Shown piece after piece: positions 9,046-17,587 of a stretch of 64,000 nucleotides of DNA. This DNA is from Segatella copri (lineage in GTDB: Bacteria; Bacteroidota; Bacteroidia; Bacteroidales; Bacteroidaceae), in assembly GCF_026015625.1 (NCBI RefSeq), contig NZ_JAPDVG010000001.1, forward strand, positions 434,001 through 498,000. Direction: 5' to 3'. Made by a program: the position numbers and the translations under genes. The stretch's first letter is position 1. Every line of letters begins with the position of its first letter. Under the pieces are notes generated by a model. The model saw only the letters and a list, made by a program, of their open reading frames with translations, was not told the DNA's origin and did not search any database.

Positions 9046-9055
9046 CGCAAAGGTA
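9046..9055 (-). promoter_or_regulatory. Minus-strand -7 motif in the right end of element B, facing element A
   Basis: On the minus strand this reads TACCTTTGCG, matching TAnnTTTGC, and starts one base outside the shared heptamer. Transcription from here would cross the junction into the left end and transposase of element A. Confidence 0.55.
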
Positions 9056-9111
9056 GTGCCAAAAGCAACCAAGAGACTCTATCATGGTATAGTGATGGTC
9101 TTAAAACACTG

Positions 9112-10164
9112 TTAGTTCACTCCTGGTTGCTTGTTTTTCCCATTTCGATAATTGTCCGTCTCCACATACGGAGTACCTCGTTTTATAACGGCAAACATAC
9201 GGAGTATCATCTTAAACTTGATTGCATTAAACACTATTCCACTGCATTTCTCCTTTCTCTTGCGTTCCCAGTAATCTCTGATGTTCGGAATGTGCTGCAT
9301 GCAAACCAAACAGGCAATGGACAAATCTGCCTTTGCCTGTTTAAAACCTTTCTTAGAGACTGACGAGCCTTTTCTCACAGATGTACCAGATTCTTTCTTG
9401 AAAGGAGCGACACCAATATAGCAAGCGTATTTACGTGGGTTATCTATTGCCATGAAGTTTTCGGTCAAGACAATGGTTTCAAGTGCGACAACACGCCCAA
9501 TACCAGGTATTGATGTCAGCAGGGAAAAGTTCTTGCTGATGTCCGCATCTTCTTTTATGTACATGTCAATTTCATTGTCTATGCCTTTAAGTGCATCATT
9601 GAGCGTTTTAAGTTGCCCATTCTTACGTTCCACAGACAAATCTGTGTCATACGCACATATATCATGAAGCTGCTGCTTGTAAAGGACTGACTGCTTGACT
9701 GTCTGCTTGCGTTCCGCCAAAAGCCTCTTCAACTTAAAATATACAGGAGGAGGAAGTTTTGATGGGTTGCGAAGAATCTTTCTGTGGTTCTGCTCACAGT
9801 AAATGGCTATGCGGAAAGAATCAAGCTCGTCAGTCTTGATGCGGTCGAGCGAACGCAGTCCATCATCCAAGTCTGGCTCAAAGCGATGCATCTTGCGAGG
9901 TTCCACCATCCTATAAATATAATGTTTCTCTTCCAACCACAGTCTAAAGTTTTGGGTGTAAAGTCCTGTATATTCCATACAGAACAAGACTATATCAAAC
10001 CCCTTGCTTACCTTTGCCACCCATGAACCAATTTTCTTGAAACCTGCATTGTTGTTGCTCACCTTTATATGGGCTTTCTTCCAATCAATGCTTTCTCCGT
10101 CATAATAAGCAAGGTCGAGAGTCTGCTTTGAGACATCCACGCCTATGTAAAGTTCTTTATCCAT
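9112..10164 (-). CDS. IS110-family transposase (element B)
   Basis: 350 aa. The N-terminus ELYIGVDVSKQTLDLAYYDG carries the RuvC-like catalytic Asp. The C-terminal half has LLTSIPGIGRVVALETI and ESGTSVRKGSS, the serine-containing transposase-20 motif. The frame is full length. Differences from the element A transposase are spread along the whole protein, so it came from an independent insertion of a related element rather than a duplication. Confidence 0.93.
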   Translation of the reverse strand: MDKELYIGVDVSKQTLDLAYYDGESIDWKKAHIKVSNNNAGFKKIGSWVAKVSKGFDIVLFCMEYTGLYTQNFRLWLEEKHYIYRMVEPRKMHRFEPDLDDGLRSLDRIKTDELDSFRIAIYCEQNHRKILRNPSKLPPPVYFKLKRLLAERKQTVKQSVLYKQQLHDICAYDTDLSVERKNGQLKTLNDALKGIDNEIDMYIKEDADISKNFSLLTSIPGIGRVVALETIVLTENFMAIDNPRKYACYIGVAPFKKESGTSVRKGSSVSKKGFKQAKADLSIACLVCMQHIPNIRDYWERKRKEKCSGIVFNAIKFKMILRMFAVIKRGTPYVETDNYRNGKNKQPGVN

Positions 10165-10296
10165 AATTTTGACATTTAATAGTTAAATGGAATCAAGAAA
10201 GTTGGCTGGATTATATAAGGACTATGACATGAGAAAGGGCATACCTTGAAAGAAAGATAGTTCACCTTAACACCCATTAACCAAATATCCTAACTT
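10165..10296 (-). ncRNA. Candidate bridge RNA region of IS110 element B
   Basis: Non-coding left end upstream of the transposase. Within it, GGAATCAAG at 10189-10197 is the exact inverse of CTTGATTCC at 10294-10302, which spans the presumed element end. A minus-sense RNA would therefore carry a stretch able to pair with the element's own terminus, as expected of a donor-binding guide. Alternatively, this is only a short inverted repeat. Confidence 0.45.
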
Positions 10297-10306
10297 GATT
10301 CCTGGG

Positions 10307-10316
10307 TGCAAAGGTA
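10307..10316 (-). promoter_or_regulatory. Minus-strand -7-like motif next to element B
   Basis: Minus strand TACCTTTGCA, four bases beyond the terminal heptamer, in host flank. It could drive the element B RNA and transposase, or be part of the insertion target. Confidence 0.4.
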
Positions 10317-10869
10317 AAAGAGAAGAAAGGGCTAGAGGCTAGCTCTAGGTTGCATTTACTTTTTCCATTGTTGTGATTATGTTTATTTGTTTTATATTGT
10401 TTATTCTAAACCTTTAGGCTGTTTTGTAAATCTGCTGCAAAGATAGCTATTTTTTGCAAAATAGCTTGTACATATTTTGCTGATTACTAATACTTTTCTG
10501 CTTTATTGAAAATAAAATGTAATTTTCGTCATATTTATTAAAGATTAAGTGTTAGCGTTACAATTTATTTACTTGATGGTTGATTTATATTGATTATTCT
10601 ATTATTTGTCTATTATATATAAGGTTCGCGTACATTATTTATTATATGAATTGTCATAACCTTTTGTGCTTTGTTAATTGATCTTTGGTTGTTTTCGGTC
10701 AATTCTTGAGTTAAATAGAGTGTGTGTTTTGTTGTTTCCTTTGCTTTTTCTGACTTGATGTGCGTCAATTCTTATTTCTTTTTTCAGATATTTCCGAATA
10801 TTTTTCTGCCTTTGCAACAAAGTATGTTTATTCAGCAAAATAATACACGGATATATCGGAAATTATGCC
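10317..10869. other. Long AT-rich intergenic region upstream of the CE7 gene
   Basis: No gene seen in about 550 bases. It contains a short palindrome (CTAGAG/CTCTAG, 10332-10348). It also holds an approximate duplication: GATATTTCCGAA with CTTTGCAAC near 10787-10818, and GATATATCGGAA with CTTTGCAAC at 10850-10881, about 63 bp apart. The second copy contains the CE7 promoter, so the repeat may hold a regulator site. Confidence 0.4.
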
Positions 10870-10879
10870 TAACTTTGCA
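10870..10879 (+). promoter_or_regulatory. -7 promoter motif for the CE7-GH26 unit
   Basis: TAACTTTGCA, 44 bp upstream of the ATG at 10924. It is the only good motif ahead of the second half of the mannan locus. Confidence 0.7.
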
Positions 10880-10923
10880 ACCGTAAAACAGAATGTTTAA
10901 CTAACAAGATTACCAACGACAAT

Positions 10924-12264
10924 ATGAATCATCGTATAGCAAATGTTTTTAGGTTAATAATTATAGGTGTTCTGATGAGTGTGCTGGGGACTTCAAGCCT
11001 CAGCGCACAAATCAGAGGTAACAACATCGTGGTAACGGTAACTCCTGACCATCAGGACTGGAATTACCGGGTAGGCGAGAAGGCTAACTTTACGGTGAAT
11101 GTGAGAAAGAGCGGTACGCTACTCAATCAGGTGAAGGTAGATTATGAAGCCGGACCGGCAATGTTTCCGGAGGTGAAGAAAAGTACCACTCTTAAAGACG
11201 GAACCATGAAATGGTGCGGCAGTCTGAACAGACCGGGCTTCTACCGCCTCAAGGTTATCGCTCATGTTGATGGAAAGGATTACGAGGGACTTTGCACGGC
11301 AGGTTTCTCTCCGGAGAAGATTCAGCCTTTCGCACAGGAACCTAAGGATTTCGATGCTTTCTGGAAGAAGGCACTGGATGAGGCAAGACAGAATGACCTC
11401 AATCCTACCAAGGTGCTTCTGCCTGAGCGTTGTACCAAGGATAAGAATGTATATGAAATCAGTTATAACAACAACCGATGGGGCTCTAAGATGTATGGCA
11501 TCCTGAGTGTACCGGTAAAAGAAGGTAAGTATCCGGCTTTGCTCCGTGTACCTGGTGCGGGTGTACGCCCTTATGCCGGCGATACTTATACGGCTCCTGC
11601 TGAATGCATCGTACTGGAAATCGGTATTCACGGTGTTCCTGTTACCATGCAGCAGAAAATTTATGATGATCTTGCCAATGGCGAGCTGAAAGGTTACTGG
11701 GATACCAATCTCGAGAATCCTTATCGCAATGCTTACAGACGGGTGGTAACCGGTGCTGTCCGTGGTGTGGATTATATTGCTTCTCTTCCTGAGTGGAACG
11801 GAAAGACTATCGGTGTAACGGGTTCATCACAGGGTGGATTCCTTTCCATCGCTGTGGCAGCTCTCGATAAGCGAATCACTTTCCTGGCTCCTGTTCATGA
11901 TGCTATGTGTGATTATGAGGCTGAAATTCACGGAGTTGCAGGTGGCTGGCCTCACTACTTCTATAAGGAAGATAAGGCGCAGGGGGCTGCATGGAAAGAG
12001 CAGAAACTTACGGATTTGGAAAAGGCAAGACTCGAAGGTGCACGCTATTATGATGGCGTCAACTTCGCCCGTCGCATCACCGTTCCTGGCTGGTACAGTT
12101 TCGGTTATAATGATGAGGTGGTTCCCCCAACATCGTCTTACGGACTTTATAATTCGGTAAAAGCGCCTAAGACCTTGAGTCTGTACCAGATGACCGGTCA
12201 TTACTGGTATCAGGAGCAGTGGGATGAATGGCAGGCTTGGATTATTCAGCAATTAAAGAAATAG
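10924..12264 (+). CDS. CE7-family carbohydrate acetylesterase
   Basis: 446 aa with a signal peptide (about residues 1-29, ending LSAQ). An N-terminal beta domain (about 30-130) precedes an alpha/beta hydrolase. The nucleophile is Ser302 in GSSQGG, matching the GxSQGG motif of the acetyl xylan esterase/cephalosporin-C deacetylase family (CE7). The catalytic Asp probably lies in GYNDEVVPP and His in MTGHYWY. The enzyme is expected to remove acetyl groups from mannan or glucomannan so that the mannanases can reach the backbone; the family also acts on xylan and small acetylated sugars, so substrate is inferred from context. The stop is 4 bp from the GH26 start, indicating translation in one operon. 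Confidence 0.85.
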   Translation: MNHRIANVFRLIIIGVLMSVLGTSSLSAQIRGNNIVVTVTPDHQDWNYRVGEKANFTVNVRKSGTLLNQVKVDYEAGPAMFPEVKKSTTLKDGTMKWCGSLNRPGFYRLKVIAHVDGKDYEGLCTAGFSPEKIQPFAQEPKDFDAFWKKALDEARQNDLNPTKVLLPERCTKDKNVYEISYNNNRWGSKMYGILSVPVKEGKYPALLRVPGAGVRPYAGDTYTAPAECIVLEIGIHGVPVTMQQKIYDDLANGELKGYWDTNLENPYRNAYRRVVTGAVRGVDYIASLPEWNGKTIGVTGSSQGGFLSIAVAALDKRITFLAPVHDAMCDYEAEIHGVAGGWPHYFYKEDKAQGAAWKEQKLTDLEKARLEGARYYDGVNFARRITVPGWYSFGYNDEVVPPTSSYGLYNSVKAPKTLSLYQMTGHYWYQEQWDEWQAWIIQQLKK

Positions 12265-12268
12265 ATAT

Positions 12269-13429
12269 ATGATAGGAAAAAGAATTTTGATTGGTGCAGC
12301 TTGCCTCATGGCGATGCAAGGAGCAATGGCACAGGTTGATGGCGTTACGGGCGCATCAGTCCAGACTGCCAATACTTCCAGCTGCAAGGGTAAAAAGCAA
12401 TGTTGCAATACTCCGGCAGAGCAACTGAAGGTCAGACTGCAGAAATTACTGAACAAGGGAATCATGCTCGGACATCAGGATGATCCGATGTATGGTACTA
12501 CTTGGAAATGGGATGAAGGAAAGAGCGATGTACTCCTCACTACAGGTGATTATCCTGCTGTGATGGGTTTCGATCTTGGAAAAATAGAGTTGGACAGCAA
12601 GGAAAACCTCGATGGCGTGTCTTTCGATCGTATGCGAAAAGAAATCATTGCCCAAAATGAGAGAGGAGGCATCGTTACTTTGAGTTGGCATCCTTGGAAT
12701 CCGGTTACTGGCGAGAATGCCTGGGATCCGAAAGGTGATGCTGTAGCTGCTATTCTGGATGGAGGCGCCCAGCAACAGAAGTTCGACGGATGGCTCAAGA
12801 AGGTTTCCGATTTCATCCTTTCTTTGAAGACAAACGATGGTAAACTGGTTCCTGTCATCTTCCGACCATGGCATGAAATGAATGGCGGATGGTTCTGGTG
12901 GGGAGCTAGCAGTTGCACACCTGTACAATATAACCAATTATACGTAAAAACCCTAAATATACTTACTAAAGCAGGGTGCAATAACATCGTTTGGGCTTGG
13001 TCACCAAATCTCAGCGACGAGAAGACGGTAGAAAAATTCCTGGAGCGATTCCCGGGAGAAAAGTATGTGGATATGCTGGGTGTTGATGTCTACGAGTTCG
13101 ACAACAGCGATGCCAACTATCAGCAGAACCTTGCTGCTACGCTCGATGTGCTGATGGAAGCAGCCAGGAAGGTTGGCAAGATTCCTGCCCTCACCGAAAC
13201 GGGTTGCCGAGGTATCGCCAGCAAGAAGGACTGGTTTACCCAAACCCTTTGGCCTGTACTTCAGAAGTATCAGTTGAGTTATGTACTCTTCTGGCGTAAT
13301 GCCTGGGATAAACCTCAGGAAGAGGCTTACCTCCCTGGAGTCGGTGACGGGGATATCGTCGAGGACTTCAAGAAGTTCAAGAAGGAAAAGAAAGTCCTCT
13401 TTGCCAAAGATGTTTTAAAGGTTAAATAA
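12269..13429 (+). CDS. GH26 endo-beta-1,4-mannanase
   Basis: 386 aa with a signal peptide ending near MAQ (residue 22). A Cys-rich linker (SSCKGKKQCC) precedes the GH26 domain. Diagnostic motifs are MLGHQDDPMYG, LSWHPWNP, IFRPWHEMNGGWFWWG with acid/base Glu203, and ALTETGCRG with nucleophile Glu310. GH26 enzymes cleave mannan, many releasing mannobiose, which fits the epimerase and phosphorylase downstream. Unlike the first GH5_4 gene there is no lipobox; the Cys pair after the signal peptide is not in lipobox context. A long inverted heptamer repeat lies between this gene and GH130. Confidence 0.93.
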   Translation: MIGKRILIGAACLMAMQGAMAQVDGVTGASVQTANTSSCKGKKQCCNTPAEQLKVRLQKLLNKGIMLGHQDDPMYGTTWKWDEGKSDVLLTTGDYPAVMGFDLGKIELDSKENLDGVSFDRMRKEIIAQNERGGIVTLSWHPWNPVTGENAWDPKGDAVAAILDGGAQQQKFDGWLKKVSDFILSLKTNDGKLVPVIFRPWHEMNGGWFWWGASSCTPVQYNQLYVKTLNILTKAGCNNIVWAWSPNLSDEKTVEKFLERFPGEKYVDMLGVDVYEFDNSDANYQQNLAATLDVLMEAARKVGKIPALTETGCRGIASKKDWFTQTLWPVLQKYQLSYVLFWRNAWDKPQEEAYLPGVGDGDIVEDFKKFKKEKKVLFAKDVLKVK

Positions 13430-13430
13430 A

Positions 13431-13530
13431 TGTTGAATGTTGAATGTTGAATGTTGAATTGGCATTAGTTCAATGTGCATTTTATACTCAACATTCAACA
13501 TTCAACATTCAACATTCAACACTCAACATT
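13431..13530. repeat. Inverted heptamer repeat (ATTCAAC)n hairpin between GH26 and GH130 genes
   Basis: The left arm (13431-13460) is four units of TGTTGAA; the right arm (13486-13530) is the reverse complement, ending 15 bases before the GH130 start. At least 27 bp pair perfectly around a ~26-nt loop. Single-orientation copies of the same heptamer precede three other start codons at 14.8, 17.55 and 18.2 kb. Confidence 0.85.
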
Positions 13531-13545
13531 AATATAAAATAAAAT

Positions 13546-14718
13546 ATGACTACATTTCAAGACAAAGTGAAAGCACTCCGCGCTCATCATGAGGAATTGT
13601 TGAGCCGTAAGAATGAACCGGTAGAGTGGGGAAATGGTATCTATGAAAAGTATAAGAACCCAATCCTCACCGCAGAACATACTCCATTAGAGTGGCGTTA
13701 CGACTTCGATGAGAAGAGCAATCCGTATCTCATGCAGCGCATCATGATGAATGCTACGCTCAATTCGGGTGCCATCAAGTGGAACGGCAAGTATCTCCTC
13801 GTTGTACGTGTGGAGGGTGCTGACCGCAAGAGTTTCTTTGCCGTAGCAGAGAGTCCTAATGGTGTTGACAACTTCCGTTTCTGGGATGAGCCTATCACCA
13901 TGCCGGAGGATGTTGTTCCTGCTACCAACATCTATGATATGCGACTCACAGCTCATGAGGATGGCTACATCTATGGCGTGTTCTGTGCAGAGCGTCATGA
14001 TGATGCACAGCCTGGAGACCTCAGTGCTGCTACTGCTACAGCAGCCATTGCCCGTACCAAGGACCTGGTAAACTGGGAGCGCCTTCCTGACTTGAAGACC
14101 AAGAGCCAGCAGCGCAATGTGGTTCTCCATCCGGAGTTCGTTGATGGCAAGTATGCTTTCTATACCCGTCCACAGGATGGTTTCATCGATACAGGTTCTG
14201 GTGGTGGTATCGGTTGGGCTCTTGTTGATGATATCACTCATGCCGAAATCAAGGAAGAGAAGATCATCAATGCCCGTCACTATCATACCATCCAGGAGGT
14301 GAAGAACGGTGAGGGTCCTCATCCTATCAAGACTGATAAGGGCTGGTTGCATCTGGCTCACGGTGTTCGTGGCTGTGCCAGCGGTCTCCGCTATGTGCTC
14401 TATATGTACATGACTTCTCTTGAGGATCCTACAAAGGTGATTGCAGAACCAGGTGGATATCTCCTCGTACCGGAAGGTCCTGAGTATATCGGTGATGTAA
14501 TGAACGTAGTCTTTGCCAATGGTTGGATTGCAGATGAGGATGGCAAGGTATTCATCTACTATGCTTCTTCTGATACCCGCATGCATGTGGCAACTTCTAC
14601 CATCGACCGATTGGTAGACTACTGCATGAATACACCAAAGGATGATTATCGTACTCAGTTCTCTGTAGAGAAGATCAAGGCTTTGGTAGCAAAGAATAAA
14701 CAGACTTTAAGTAAATAA
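13546..14718 (+). CDS. GH130 subfamily 1 beta-1,4-mannosylglucose phosphorylase
   Basis: 390 aa, no signal peptide, so cytoplasmic. The sequence [18 protein letters not shown], the VVRVEG strand, [14 protein letters not shown] and [11 protein letters not shown] match GH130_1 4-O-beta-D-mannosyl-D-glucose phosphorylases. It uses phosphate to split Man-beta-1,4-Glc into mannose-1-phosphate and glucose. The substrate would come from the 2-epimerase encoded two genes downstream acting on mannobiose. The candidate acid is the Asp of the NIYDMRLT segment, as in characterised relatives. A rho-independent terminator follows, so the transporter and epimerase genes downstream may be partly uncoupled. 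Confidence 0.92.
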   Translation: MTTFQDKVKALRAHHEELLSRKNEPVEWGNGIYEKYKNPILTAEHTPLEWRYDFDEKSNPYLMQRIMMNATLNSGAIKWNGKYLLVVRVEGADRKSFFAVAESPNGVDNFRFWDEPITMPEDVVPATNIYDMRLTAHEDGYIYGVFCAERHDDAQPGDLSAATATAAIARTKDLVNWERLPDLKTKSQQRNVVLHPEFVDGKYAFYTRPQDGFIDTGSGGGIGWALVDDITHAEIKEEKIINARHYHTIQEVKNGEGPHPIKTDKGWLHLAHGVRGCASGLRYVLYMYMTSLEDPTKVIAEPGGYLLVPEGPEYIGDVMNVVFANGWIADEDGKVFIYYASSDTRMHVATSTIDRLVDYCMNTPKDDYRTQFSVEKIKALVAKNKQTLSK

Positions 14719-14739
14719 GTTTCAGGTATTAAGATTGTA

Positions 14740-14797
14740 GGGATTCGTACTCCTCATCCGTATTATTGAATATGGATAAGGGGCGAATCCCTTTTTT
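14740..14797 (+). terminator. Terminator or attenuator after the GH130 gene
   Basis: GGGATTCG (14740-14747) pairs with CGAATCCC (14784-14791). An inner stem (CTCATCC.. with GGATAAG) extends it, and six T follow. No separate promoter is seen before the transporter, so read-through probably supplies the downstream genes. Confidence 0.75.
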
Positions 14798-14802
14798 AGT
14801 AA

Positions 14803-14836
14803 CATTCAACATTCAACACTCAACATTCAACATTAA
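14803..14836 (+). repeat. ATTCAAC heptamer repeat before the transporter gene
   Basis: Five degenerate units of CATTCAA/CACTCAA end 7 bases before the ATG at 14843. Same family as the hairpin at 13431-13530. Confidence 0.7.
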
Positions 14837-14842
14837 AAAAAA

Positions 14843-16186
14843 ATGGCTCGTTTAAAAGAAAAAATAGCTTATGCATTGGGTGATGCCGCTGCGGGTGGTA
14901 TTGTATGGAAGGTGATGTCTATCGCTTTTCCTCTGTTTTTTACAAATGTCTTCGGACTCTCGTTTGCGGATGCGGCAGTACTGATGCTCGTAGCCCGCAT
15001 GTTCGATGTGGTTACTGATCCGCTGATGGGTACTCTTGCCGACCGTACTCAGAGCCGTTTCGGTACCTACCGTCCTTGGCTCATCTATGGTGCCATTCCT
15101 TTCGGATTGATATTCGCCCTCTTGCTCTATACTCCAGACTTCGGTCCTGTGGGCAAGCGAATCTATGCTTACGCCCTCTATCTGCTGATGATGGCGGTAT
15201 ATACCATGGTGAATGTGCCTTACGGCTCATTGCTCGGTGTGATGACCGAGGATGATGATGAGAAGAACCAGTTCTCTTCTTTCCGTATGGTAGGTGCTTA
15301 TGCCATGGGATTCGTTACCCTGCTTTCTTTCCCTTATCTCCAGAAAATGGTAGGTGGTTCTGCCGCTCATCAGTATGCTGTCATTGGTGCCGTGCTCGGT
15401 ATTATTGCAGCTGTGATGACATTGGCTTGCGGACTCCTGACCAAGGAACGTCTGAAGCCGAAGCGCGCTGAGAAGTTCTCTTTCCAGCAGTTTGCCGACC
15501 TCGTTCACAACAAGGCTTGGCTCTATATGACAGCCATCGCCGTGTGTACCAACTTCTTCAACGGATTCCGCTATGCCGTTGCTGGCTATATGTTTGATTA
15601 CTGTCTGCATGGCAATGTAACCATCGAGGGATTGATTATCAACTATACCGTTTTCATGGCATTCGGTGAAGTAACCTGTATGATTTTCGGTGGTGTATCT
15701 CCTTGGTTCACCCGTCTGGTAGGCAGCAAGCGCATGGCATTCTTCTGGGCTGCAACTCTCTGTCTGGTACTCTCGGTTGTCTTCTTCTTCATCCCGATGA
15801 ATCCGTCTTATATCTGGGTGATGATAGCCATCGTTATCCTTACCTCTATGGGTATCGGTATCTATTCGCCATTGATGTGGTCTATGTATGCCGATGTAGC
15901 CGACTACCATACCGAGCATTTCGGAACATCAGCTACAGGTCTTATCTTCTCTTCCGGTACGATGAGTCAGAAGTTTGGTACCGCCATTTCCGGTTCTCTC
16001 ATCGCCCTCTTCCTGGGCTGGGCAGGTGCCAACATGATAACAGATAAGATGGGTAATACGATGATCGACCCAGCCAGCGTCACCGATTCTGTGCTTACGA
16101 TGGTATGGTCATTGTTCTCACTCTTCCCAGCCGTCATCGCCTTCCTGCTGATGGTGCTTGCCTGGAAGTTCCCTATCCGCAAATAA
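14843..16186 (+). CDS. GPH-family (MelB-like) sugar:cation symporter
   Basis: 447 aa integral membrane protein with about 12 hydrophobic segments. The start LGDAAAGGIVWKVMSIAFPL and the loop DRTQSRFGTYRPWLIYGAIP, with its charged residues between helices 2 and 3, are typical of the glycoside-pentoside-hexuronide family. Lying between GH130 and the 2-epimerase genes, it is expected to bring mannobiose or short manno-oligosaccharides across the inner membrane by cation symport. This role matches transporters at the same position in other mannan loci but remains inference. Confidence 0.88.
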   Translation: MARLKEKIAYALGDAAAGGIVWKVMSIAFPLFFTNVFGLSFADAAVLMLVARMFDVVTDPLMGTLADRTQSRFGTYRPWLIYGAIPFGLIFALLLYTPDFGPVGKRIYAYALYLLMMAVYTMVNVPYGSLLGVMTEDDDEKNQFSSFRMVGAYAMGFVTLLSFPYLQKMVGGSAAHQYAVIGAVLGIIAAVMTLACGLLTKERLKPKRAEKFSFQQFADLVHNKAWLYMTAIAVCTNFFNGFRYAVAGYMFDYCLHGNVTIEGLIINYTVFMAFGEVTCMIFGGVSPWFTRLVGSKRMAFFWAATLCLVLSVVFFFIPMNPSYIWVMIAIVILTSMGIGIYSPLMWSMYADVADYHTEHFGTSATGLIFSSGTMSQKFGTAISGSLIALFLGWAGANMITDKMGNTMIDPASVTDSVLTMVWSLFSLFPAVIAFLLMVLAWKFPIRK

Positions 16187-16227
16187 TTGTTTTAACATAA
16201 CTAATAATCACTATTAAAAAAGGAAAA

Positions 16228-17409
16228 ATGGAAAATCTTAAAGAAACGATGCGGGATGTTCTGGAGAACAACATCCTCAGCTATTGGCTAACGAAAGTGA
16301 AAGATGAAGAAAACGGTGGCTTTTACGGACGTGTAGACGGTAACGACCAGGTACATCCTGTAGCCGAGAAGGGAGCAGTGATGAATGCCCGTATCCTCTG
16401 GGCGTTTTCTGCTGCCTATCGTGTCTTGAAGAAGCCGGAGTATCTTGAGGCTGCCACCCGTGCCAAGGATTATGTGCGCGATTATTTCCTCGACAGGGAA
16501 TATGGCGGCATCTACTGGAGTGTTGATTATCAGGGTAATCCGCTCGATACCAAGAAGCAGACTTACGCCATCGGCTTTGCCATCTATGGTTTCTCGGAGT
16601 ATGCCCGTGCAACAGGCGACAAGGAGGCGTTGGATATCGCCATCTCTCTGTATCATGACATCGAGAAGCATGCCTTTGATGCCAAGAACAACGGATATAT
16701 CGAGGCATTGACCCGTGAGTGGAATCCGATTGCAGACATGCGTCTCTCTGATAAGGATGAGAATGGTTCCCGTACGATGAATACCCATCTGCATATCATC
16801 GAGCCATATACCAATCTTTATCGTGTATGGAAGACTCCGGAACTGGAGAAGAGCATTCGTAATCTGCTCGACATCTTCACCGATAAGCTTCTGAACGAGG
16901 AGACTTATCATCTCGACCTCTTCTTCAATGACGAGTGGGAGGGCAAGCGCAACATCGAGAGCTATGGTCATGATATTGAGGCGTCCTGGCTGCTCCACGA
17001 AACCGCGCTGGTTTTGGACGATAAGATATTGCTGCATAAGATAGAGCGCATCATCCGTCGTATAGCCGATGCAGCAGATGAAGGCTTACGTTCGGATGGC
17101 AGTATGGTTTATGAGCATTGGAAAGATGGAGATAAGTATGATCTCCAGCGCCAGTGGTGGGTGCAGTGCGAGAACATCATCGGACATATCGACCTCTATC
17201 AGTATTTCCGTACCGAAGAGAATCTTCTGGTTGCCATCTCCTGCTGGAACTATGTAGCCAAGCATCTGCTGGATGCCAAGAACGGTGAGTGGCACTGGGC
17301 TATCCTGGAAGATGGTACGGTGAACAAGGAGGATGATAAGGCGGGTTTCTGGAAATGTCCTTACCACAATTCCCGTATGTGTCTCGAACTCATCGAACGT
17401 GACTATTAA
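16228..17409 (+). CDS. Cellobiose/mannobiose 2-epimerase (AGE family)
   Basis: 393 aa, cytoplasmic, (alpha/alpha)6-barrel type. Segments WALSAAYR-like (WAFSAAYRVL), FLDREYGGIYWSVDYQGNP, YGFSEYARATGD, MNTHLHIIEPYTNLYR, SYGHDIEASWLL and GEWHWAI are hallmark AGE/CE elements containing the catalytic His residues. The enzyme inverts C2 of the reducing sugar, turning Man-Man into Man-Glc for the GH130 phosphorylase. A 41-bp gap to the transporter indicates a common transcript, and a strong terminator follows at 17444-17482. Cellobiose 2-epimerase is the family name; mannobiose is the likely substrate here. Confidence 0.9.
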   Translation: MENLKETMRDVLENNILSYWLTKVKDEENGGFYGRVDGNDQVHPVAEKGAVMNARILWAFSAAYRVLKKPEYLEAATRAKDYVRDYFLDREYGGIYWSVDYQGNPLDTKKQTYAIGFAIYGFSEYARATGDKEALDIAISLYHDIEKHAFDAKNNGYIEALTREWNPIADMRLSDKDENGSRTMNTHLHIIEPYTNLYRVWKTPELEKSIRNLLDIFTDKLLNEETYHLDLFFNDEWEGKRNIESYGHDIEASWLLHETALVLDDKILLHKIERIIRRIADAADEGLRSDGSMVYEHWKDGDKYDLQRQWWVQCENIIGHIDLYQYFRTEENLLVAISCWNYVAKHLLDAKNGEWHWAILEDGTVNKEDDKAGFWKCPYHNSRMCLELIERDY

Positions 17410-17443
17410 CATACAGATTCCCTGCAAGGCAGGAATAGAATAC

Positions 17444-17482
17444 AAAAATCCAAGCAAATCATATATTTGCTTGGATTTTTTT
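17444..17482 (+). terminator. Terminator ending the mannan utilisation operon
   Basis: AATCCAAGCAAAT (17447-17459) pairs perfectly with ATTTGCTTGGATT (17465-17477), followed by T. Confidence 0.85.
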
Positions 17483-17503
17483 GTTTATCCCGATTTTTTA
17501 TTG

Positions 17504-17513
17504 TACTTTTGCA
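17504..17513 (+). promoter_or_regulatory. -7 promoter motif for the deoxynucleoside kinase pair
   Basis: TACTTTTGCA, 75 bp before the ATG at 17588. The leader holds five heptamer-like ATTCAAC/ATTAAAC units (17550-17581). Confidence 0.65.
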
Positions 17514-17549
17514 GCCAATGTAGAATTGAGGGTGGTATCGCATCAAAAA

Positions 17550-17581
17550 TTCAACATTCAACATTAAACATTAAACATTAA
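17550..17581 (+). repeat. ATTCAAC/ATTAAAC heptamer repeat before the first kinase gene
   Basis: Heptamer units with one substitution in the later ones end 6-7 bases before the start codon. Confidence 0.65.
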
Positions 17582-17587
17582 AAATAA

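Larger units (their letters stand above)
9039..10303 (-). mobile_element. IS110-family element B (about 1.26 kb), tandem with A
   Basis: Bounded by GATTCCT at 9039-9045 (shared with element A) and 10297-10303, with subterminal AGTTCAC at 9114-9120 and 10259-10265. In both elements the left-end AGTTCAC lies 37-38 bp from the terminal heptamer, which supports the assigned ends. One intact transposase is encoded on the minus strand. The non-coding left end is 10165-10296. Confidence 0.6.

Noticed and set aside
7788-9363. Plus-strand frames across the IS110 elements
   Set aside because: They lie opposite intact IS110 transposases and have no recognised domain.
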